A stretch of DNA of 64,000 nt, from assembly GCA_001915385.1 (NCBI GenBank), contig MNQK01000003.1, positions 3,969 through 67,968 on the forward strand, in the 5' to 3' direction. Made by a program: the position numbers and the translations under genes. This DNA is from Bacteroidales bacterium 52_46 (GTDB lineage Bacteria > Bacteroidota > Bacteroidia > Bacteroidales > Muribaculaceae). Numbering within the stretch: the first letter of the stretch is position 1; each line of letters starts with the position of its first letter. Positions 58,561-64,000 of this stretch are shown here, one piece after another. The notes under the pieces are model-generated. The model worked only from the letters and a program-made list of their open reading frames with translations. It did not search any database and had not been told where the DNA came from.

Positions 58561-59813
58561 TATGATGCCTTGAAGTTGAAGATTGGACGTATGATAGTGT
58601 CAATTGTGACGGTGGTGCCGATGTTGGCGATAATCTCCGAAGCGGGCTTGTAGACCATCGGCGACTCATCACGGGTGAAGTCGTTGACCGATTCCGAGTA
58701 GATGCCCTGCATGGAAGCCTCGAAATCTTCCATAGTGATTTTCTCGTAGGCCTGTGTGCGGCTCAATACTCGTCCGGCGCCGTGAGGTGCCGAACAGTTC
58801 CAGTCGGTATTTCCTTTGCCGGTACATAGTAATGAGCCATCGCGCATATTCAAAGGTATGATGCAACGTTCGCCTAAGGCAGCCGAAATGGAGCCTTTTC
58901 GGATTATGTTGTCATCGCTGATGTAGTTGTGAACAGATTCAAACTCATCCAAAACTGACACCTCCGGGAAGAACCTCATGAGCAACAGAGATATGAGCTT
59001 ACGGTTGAGCGCAGCCCAACGCTGACAGATACGCATATCATGAAGATACTGCTCACGTGCCTCGCCCTCGACATAACATAAGTCGGCAGGCAACGATGGT
59101 TCGGCTGCCTCATGTTCTTTTCGCATTTTCTTTATGACACCCTGCAATTCGGAGCGGCGCCCTGCAGCTTTGTACTCTTCGATTGTGCGCTTGATTGTTT
59201 CTTCAAACTCATCTGCCCCGGCAGTAAGATGTTTCACGGCCTTTGCCTGATAGATTTCGGCGACCTGCTTGCCGAGATTACGAGAGCCGGTGTGGATTAC
59301 GAGATACACATTTCCCTCATCATCCTTGTCAAGCTCAATGAAGTGATTGCCACCGCCAAGTGATCCTATCGCTTTGTTGATGCGCCCCGAATCCTTGAGT
59401 TCACGGTAGCAATAGAGTTCTGTCACAAGCTTCTTCGCCTCTCGATAGATTTCCATCTCCTCGTCAACGAGTGGATTGAAGCCAAACTTATCCTCGCGCA
59501 CAATCTTGCCCGAAGGGACATTGCCGCGTATATGCTCATGGAAAGCATGATAGTCGATGTCTGCCAATTTACCGAGGTTGAGAATACGCATACCGCAGCC
59601 GATATCAACGCCCACGATATTGGGTATTACCTTGTCACCAAGGTCGCCGGTAAAACCAATCACGCACCCGGCGCCGGCATGAACGTCGGGCATAATCCGT
59701 ATCTTCTTGTTGGAGAACACATCTATCGAGAGCAGCTCCTTTATCTGCTCCAACGCATTTTCCTCAATGTTGTCCGTGAAAATTTTCACGTCATACCCTT
59801 CTATTGTCTTCAT
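58560..59813 (-). CDS. rtcB: RtcB RNA ligase
   Basis: A 417-aa GTP-dependent RNA-splicing ligase that joins 2',3'-cyclic phosphate (or 3'-phosphate) and 5'-OH RNA ends. Key residues are visible: Cys73 in GVDIGCGM (metal), GGGNHFIEL (near 155), and the guanylylated histidine in SAPHGAGRVLSR (near 345). RtcB repairs tRNA or rRNA cut by toxins and phage-triggered nucleases. It is in the accessory region beside a tRNA-like sequence and nuclease-like genes, so a repair role in phage conflict is plausible. Archease is not present nearby. Confidence 0.93.
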   Translation of the reverse strand: MKTIEGYDVKIFTDNIEENALEQIKELLSIDVFSNKKIRIMPDVHAGAGCVIGFTGDLGDKVIPNIVGVDIGCGMRILNLGKLADIDYHAFHEHIRGNVPSGKIVREDKFGFNPLVDEEMEIYREAKKLVTELYCYRELKDSGRINKAIGSLGGGNHFIELDKDDEGNVYLVIHTGSRNLGKQVAEIYQAKAVKHLTAGADEFEETIKRTIEEYKAAGRRSELQGVIKKMRKEHEAAEPSLPADLCYVEGEAREQYLHDMRICQRWAALNRKLISLLLMRFFPEVSVLDEFESVHNYISDDNIIRKGSISAALGERCIIPLNMRDGSLLCTGKGNTDWNCSAPHGAGRVLSRTQAYEKITMEDFEASMQGIYSESVNDFTRDESPMVYKPASEIIANIGTTVTIDTIIRPIFNFKAS

Positions 59814-60138
59814 ATTAAATTGTTTTATGATTTATGCCGCAAAGATAGATTGCTACTGCGCAACCATTTTGTGCACTAAAAACTAATCTCAAACATCTTT
59901 CGTGAACGCAAAATTATACCGAGAGTGTAGCATTTTGCGGGACAGCACAATTTATTATTTTAGAGGGTGTCTCATAACAAAAGTTAAACATGGAGTCGAA
60001 AATTTTGTTATGAAACACCCTCTTATTATTCTATTCCTATTATGTCTCGATAAATGAGACACTGTATTGTTAACTTTGCATCGCTATTATAAGAGGACCT
60101 AAAATCAATCCTTGGCATTGAGAATTATAACAACCAAC
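59814..60138. other. Divergent region between rtcB and the nuclease-like row
   Basis: On the minus strand a -7 box TATCTTTG (59847-59840) lies 27 bases before the rtcB ATG. A 7-bp GCAAAAT/ATTTTGC inverted repeat is at about 59908-59937. From 59962 a 62-bp inverted-repeat element follows. No gene is seen. Confidence 0.45.
59962..60023. repeat. 62-bp inverted repeat, possible MITE or terminator
   Basis: AGAGGGTGTCTCATAACAAAA (59962-59982) is complementary to 60003-60023 with one mismatch. TTATTATT occurs on both sides (59952-59959 and 60023-60030), which may be a target duplication or chance in AT-rich DNA. The ends resemble transposon tips (AGAGGGTGT). Confidence 0.5.
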
Positions 60139-60169
60139 TTTGTAAACCCACTGAGAATCACTAAATTTG
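60139..60169 (+). promoter_or_regulatory. Promoter of the nuclease/MBL row
   Basis: TTTG (60139-60142), a 19-nt spacer and TAAATTTG (60162-60169), full consensus. The ATG at 60192 leaves a leader of only about 15 nt. Confidence 0.72.
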
Positions 60170-60191
60170 CAATACTAACACAAGGATATTT

Positions 60192-61160
60192 ATGGCAAGA
60201 AGACTAACTCAAAAATTCTTTGTATGGCTTCAAACGCCAGTTGGAAGTCAGATACTTTCAACTATTGCACAATATAGATGCCTCTCTTTGGCAATGGATG
60301 GCACATCACTGAGAGTATATTTTCAAGGTTGCAAAATATTGTCCATCAAGTATGACGAGAGCACCGGGCTTTTTTGTCTGACACCACTGTCAAGACAATA
60401 TATAAAAACATCAGAGCTGATATTGGAATCTATTATTAAATCTGGAATTACTCAAAGTAATCTGCAAGACTATCTTGATTTGGCAATAGGTCTGATTAGC
60501 AGGCGCGATAACAAGCGACAGGAAGAACGCATACGCCAAGAAATCGCAACAGTCAACAATTGTAGTCGAGAGGCAAATGATACCGATTATTTCGTTGTTG
60601 ACCAAGAGTATGGTGTAACGGTAGAAGGTAAAACATCAAAATTTGATTTGGTAACTATCAAATGGCTATCAGAATCACAACAAAGGAAAAACTTTAAGAA
60701 ATTTAATATCGAGATTGCTGTCTTTGAGTTAAAATTGGGTAAAGGCGCTGTAGGAGGTACAAAAAATGCAACGAGTGAATCAGCAGATCTTAAAAGTCAC
60801 ATAAGAGACTTCGCCAACTTCCAAAACGACTCTGTCCAATTGAAGAAATTTAAGGAGGACATAATCACTATGTTTGTTCAGCAGGCTTGTCTAACTGGAT
60901 TTTTTAACTCGAAAATTGGTGGATTAAAGTATGTTAAGGAGTTGATTAAAGACGATAAAGCCATAAAGATGCTGGCAGAAAATGTCTCTGTTAAATTTGG
61001 TTTTATTATAGCTGATTATAAGCAGAAAAGTACAACTCTGATGGAGCAGATAAGCCAGTTTGATAATGACTTCATTTTTGCAACCAGTTCGTTTATGGGA
61101 TATGGCCTTTATGAAAGTTCCATGCTCAATCGCAAACAGTTAATAGAAAAATTAAAATGA
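60192..61160 (+). CDS. Putative PD-(D/E)xK-type nuclease
   Basis: A 322-aa protein. After a helical start, the segment EGKTSKFDLVTIKWL (about 150-165) and, 25 residues later, IAVFELKLGKG match the D...ExK metal site of the restriction-endonuclease-like fold (Asp in KFD, Glu and Lys in FELK). The C-terminal part is helical. No known subfamily was recognised. Its stop overlaps the ATG of the MBL gene (ATGA), so the two proteins are coupled. A defence nuclease is plausible. Confidence 0.62.
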   Translation: MARRLTQKFFVWLQTPVGSQILSTIAQYRCLSLAMDGTSLRVYFQGCKILSIKYDESTGLFCLTPLSRQYIKTSELILESIIKSGITQSNLQDYLDLAIGLISRRDNKRQEERIRQEIATVNNCSREANDTDYFVVDQEYGVTVEGKTSKFDLVTIKWLSESQQRKNFKKFNIEIAVFELKLGKGAVGGTKNATSESADLKSHIRDFANFQNDSVQLKKFKEDIITMFVQQACLTGFFNSKIGGLKYVKELIKDDKAIKMLAENVSVKFGFIIADYKQKSTTLMEQISQFDNDFIFATSSFMGYGLYESSMLNRKQLIEKLK

Positions 61161-63016
61161 GAATCACAGTTCATCGCGGCTCCTATCAGATAGGAGGATG
61201 CGTAACGGAATACGAGTCTAATGGATGGAAGCTGTTTGTCGATTACGGCGAACAGTTGCCTGGTGCTCCCGTTTCTGACAATAAGTTGGAGATAGATGGA
61301 CTGACCTGTGGCGATATACGAAAAAGTGCTCTTCTAATCACACATTATCATGGTGATCATATCGGTAAAATCACTGAATTGCCGCCTGAACTTCCCATAT
61401 ACATAGGTAATATGGCAAGGGAAATAGCATCAGTACTTGCTGATCATTTAAGCGGAGTCAGTGAAGAGCGTCGCAAGATGTCTGAGCGTCTTAACCGTGT
61501 CAATACATTTACACCCATAACAAGTTTCACTTTCGGCGAATTTGAAATTACACCGATAGTGGTTGACCACTCGGCCTTTGATGCGTATGCGTTCTGCATT
61601 GAGGCTAAAGGACTGAAGGTCTTTCATTCAGGCGATTTCCGTCAACACGGTTTCCGTAGCGGTAAGTTGGGAAAGGTTATTGAAAGATATGTAGAGAGGG
61701 CTGATTACGTTGTCTGTGAAGCCACAAATGTCAATAGACCGGAAGCCACTCTTATACCTGAGCATGAACTTCAAAAGGAGTTTGAAAAGGCTTTTACAGA
61801 GAATAAATACAATGTTGTATATGTCTCGTCAACAAACATAGACCGTTTGTTCAGTCTATATCATGCGGCCATAAGAGCACATCGACCGTTTTATGTAGAT
61901 GCTTATCAGAAACGAATCATGGATATTGTAGCCGGACGAGATGCCGTCTGGGGAAAATCATTTCTCTATAATTACATAGCAGGACATAAACCACAAATAC
62001 TTATACAGCGAGGCACCGAATTTGTTGCCAACAATAAATTTATAGATTTCGTTACTAATCACGGATATGTACTTGTCGCACGACAGGGCGAGCGTTTTGA
62101 TAATCTTCTGAATAAACTTCCAGATGAAGGTAGAGTAAAATACCTCTCTATGTGGGATGGATACCTCGATGAGTCGAAGGCAGCATATAATCCTGCTCTT
62201 GCAAAATCTGTCGGCAATGAATATCGGTATAAGCACACAAGCGGACACTGTGACATGAAGAGTCTCGGCGAGCTGATTTCGGAACTTGACCCTAAAGCCA
62301 TTATTCCTATCCACACTGATAATCCACGTGCCTTTGCGGATTTATTCTGTGATAAATGGCCCGTGATTCTTCTTAATGACGGGGAATCTTTCTCGGCGAT
62401 AAGAGATTCTTGGCTTGACACCACAGAAGCAATAATTTACGCGTATAAAAAACCGGAGGAATCGGACACGGTAATTGACAATCCTGAAGGATTAAGATAT
62501 TGGGCTCTCGATGAACGTAGTCTTGGTGAGTTCCAATGTTGGAAGGATGCCGATTTTGCATTACATCATGTCGTGTATGCTCCAAAGCGTTTGCTGGGCT
62601 ACGCTATTGAATCCGATGAAGATATGGCTCCGTTTCTATATGTAGTCTATAATCCGGATTTCTCTGAATACTCCGAATATTCAGAGGGTGAGCATGCCCC
62701 GGATGGTAACAGCTATCAAGAAAAATGTGCCTTTTCTCCTGGAGATAAAGTCCTTGCCATTATTGAAAATGAAGTGCTTATGCCATGTACATTTGTTGGC
62801 CCGGTATCAGAGGAGTTTTTCAAAGAATGTCATAGGAAAAACGGAGTGGTAGATGAGAAAAAGATAAATAAATTTGTTTCTGACTTATGTGATTGGGACT
62901 GGGATTCTGTTATCGTCAGACCTCTTGTTAAAGTTAAGACTGGATTTATAGAAACATCTTCCGATACCACTGCTCAGCGGATTTATATCTTCCCATATCG
63001 TGAACTGAAATTTTAA
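61157..63016 (+). CDS. MBL-fold hydrolase, RNase J-like, with C-terminal extension
   Basis: A 619-aa metallo-beta-lactamase-fold protein. The HxHxDH motif is at 63-68 (ITHYHGDHIG), with VVDHSAFDAYAF and FHSGDFRQHGFR (near 155-165) as further metal sites, and TSGHCDMKSLGELISELDPKAIIPIHT (near 360-388) matching the beta-CASP/RNase J end motif. The extra 200 C-terminal residues are of unknown fold. Relatives are RNA or DNA exo/endonucleases. It is coupled by ATGA to the putative nuclease and followed by a metallophosphoesterase. Confidence 0.85.
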   Translation: MRITVHRGSYQIGGCVTEYESNGWKLFVDYGEQLPGAPVSDNKLEIDGLTCGDIRKSALLITHYHGDHIGKITELPPELPIYIGNMAREIASVLADHLSGVSEERRKMSERLNRVNTFTPITSFTFGEFEITPIVVDHSAFDAYAFCIEAKGLKVFHSGDFRQHGFRSGKLGKVIERYVERADYVVCEATNVNRPEATLIPEHELQKEFEKAFTENKYNVVYVSSTNIDRLFSLYHAAIRAHRPFYVDAYQKRIMDIVAGRDAVWGKSFLYNYIAGHKPQILIQRGTEFVANNKFIDFVTNHGYVLVARQGERFDNLLNKLPDEGRVKYLSMWDGYLDESKAAYNPALAKSVGNEYRYKHTSGHCDMKSLGELISELDPKAIIPIHTDNPRAFADLFCDKWPVILLNDGESFSAIRDSWLDTTEAIIYAYKKPEESDTVIDNPEGLRYWALDERSLGEFQCWKDADFALHHVVYAPKRLLGYAIESDEDMAPFLYVVYNPDFSEYSEYSEGEHAPDGNSYQEKCAFSPGDKVLAIIENEVLMPCTFVGPVSEEFFKECHRKNGVVDEKKINKFVSDLCDWDWDSVIVRPLVKVKTGFIETSSDTTAQRIYIFPYRELKF

Positions 63017-63020
63017 GAAC

Positions 63021-63623
63021 ATGAAGATACTCCATCTCTCTGATACTCATGGTTGCCATCATCGGCTTCGGGATTTGCCCGAGGCCGATGTGGTGGTACA
63101 TTCCGGCGATTTCTGCATGGTCGGTAGCGAGGAGGAAGCGATTGACTTTCTAAACTGGTTCTGCGATCTGCCGTATCGCCATAAGATTTTCATTTGCGGC
63201 AATCACGATGACTGCCTTTATGGAGCCAACATCGACGGCCTTGACGATAATGTGCATTACCTGTGCAACTCCGGCATTGAGATTGACGGACTGAAATTCT
63301 ACGGCGTCCCGATGTTCATGGGCGACTGCGTGACAGACCGACAAAGCCGCAACTATGCCAAAATTCCAACAGATACCGACATTCTGATTACCCATTCACC
63401 AGCCTATGGAATCCTTGATTTCGACGATAATATAAACTATGGCTCGGAGGAAATACTGGAAAGACTTCCATCACTCCATAATCTAAAAGCCCATCTTTTT
63501 GGACATATACATGTCCAGCATGGAATCACGGGACAAAACCGTGTAACATTCTCCAATGGAGCGATTATGAACGCTGATTATACAAATCTCAATATACCGA
63601 ACATAATATTCACAGATAATTAA
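63021..63623 (+). CDS. Metallophosphoesterase
   Basis: A 200-aa calcineurin-like phosphoesterase: DTHG (8-11), HSGDF (27-31), GNHDD (60-64), THSPAYGILD and FGHIHVQHG contain the dimetal ligands. Such small proteins cleave phosphodiesters in nucleotides or nucleic acids. It starts 4 bases after the MBL stop, in the same operon. Confidence 0.9.
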   Translation: MKILHLSDTHGCHHRLRDLPEADVVVHSGDFCMVGSEEEAIDFLNWFCDLPYRHKIFICGNHDDCLYGANIDGLDDNVHYLCNSGIEIDGLKFYGVPMFMGDCVTDRQSRNYAKIPTDTDILITHSPAYGILDFDDNINYGSEEILERLPSLHNLKAHLFGHIHVQHGITGQNRVTFSNGAIMNADYTNLNIPNIIFTDN

Positions 63624-63631
63624 TAAGTAAA

Positions 63632-64000
63632 ATGGAACAAAAATTTCTTGATAATTTTGACGATAACGGCTTTTCCCAAATACGCAGTTTAGTTGCCGAT
63701 TATCTTTTGGGTACAGACCAGCAAGATCTGATACTAAGACGTTATAACGATTTACAGTTAAATTTTAACAATGTAACTGAAGATGGGAAGAAGAAATATC
63801 CACACCGCAATGAATGGAAATTCAGTGATGGTCTCATGCCTTATAATAACTATAAGGACACAACTTCAGTTCCAATTCCTATAACTCATCACTATTTCCA
63901 AAGTATTCGAGGAGAGTACATGGAACGGAATGGAAAAGAGGGGGGAGCTGCCATGGGTATTGATATGCCAACTTGGTTTAATCTCGCTCATTCAAAATGG
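63632..64000 (+). CDS. Unknown protein, 3' end outside the window
   Basis: The frame from the ATG at 63632 (MEQKFLDNFDDNGFSQIRSL) is open to the window edge, 123 residues. The visible part is hydrophilic, with helix-rich N-terminus and an aromatic IPITHHYFQSIRGEYMERNG stretch. No domain was recognised. The start is 8 bases after the metallophosphoesterase stop, so it belongs to the same operon and may be its larger effector or sensor. Confidence 0.6.
   Translation, partial: MEQKFLDNFDDNGFSQIRSLVADYLLGTDQQDLILRRYNDLQLNFNNVTEDGKKKYPHRNEWKFSDGLMPYNNYKDTTSVPIPITHHYFQSIRGEYMERNGKEGGAAMGIDMPTWFNLAHSKW

Noticed and set aside
1..64000. CRISPR arrays and rRNA genes
   Set aside because: No regularly spaced direct repeats with unique spacers, no cas genes and no rRNA signatures were found on either strand.

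Overview
The window looks like a chromosomal segment of a gut Bacteroidales bacterium, most likely Muribaculaceae. The promoters read as TTTG, a 19-21 nt spacer, then TAnnTTTG, with almost no Shine-Dalgarno sites. Several families typical of Bacteroidales are present (DUF4831, DUF3943, DUF4595-like lipoprotein, Wzc-type kinase with a tyrosine-rich tail, single-chain pyruvate:ferredoxin oxidoreductase). An oxalate-degradation block (frc, oxc) fits mouse or human gut Muribaculaceae. The species assignment is inference.

Layout. 0-9.4 kb is core: the end of an S41 protease, a higBA toxin-antitoxin pair, an SDR epimerase and a GT4 glycosyltransferase, pyrH-frr, a radical SAM protein and an LD-carboxypeptidase. 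9.6-14.8 kb is a compact exopolysaccharide export locus (Wza-, Wzc- and Wzy-like). 15-25.2 kb holds a DUF3943 outer-membrane-type protein, a PgpH-like c-di-AMP hydrolase beside a bifunctional Rel, DUF4831, nnr, hpt and adk. 25.5-27.6 kb is an ECF sigma operon. 27.8-31.8 kb is a five-gene cluster (nucleotidyltransferase, ATP-grasp, CDP-alcohol phosphatidyltransferase, HAD phosphatase, GtrA) that looks like a pathway for an unusual phospholipid head group. 32.1-35.4 kb has a CDF metal exporter, OxyR and a divergent membrane Fe-S protein. 36.4-44.3 kb runs frc-oxc-AEC transporter-nifJ.

From about 45 kb to the right edge the sequence becomes visibly more AT-rich and the genes are accessory. Here are a DW-repeat protein, a decayed XRE regulator, a tandem pair of DUF262 proteins of which the first carries a DUF1524/HNH end (GmrSD-like), and a tightly overlapping six-gene operon with a WYL regulator, a DEDDh exonuclease and a possible tubulin/Rossmann-like protein. 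These are followed by a degenerate tRNA-Leu, an unknown enzyme, RtcB RNA ligase with a small coupled protein, and a PD-(D/E)xK-like / MBL-fold / metallophosphoesterase row running off the window. This half is best read as a defence or conflict island with RNA/DNA repair enzymes.

The gaps between genes contain an unusual number of long palindromes. Several belong to dispersed families with near-identical copies kilobases apart, and many sit between convergent genes.
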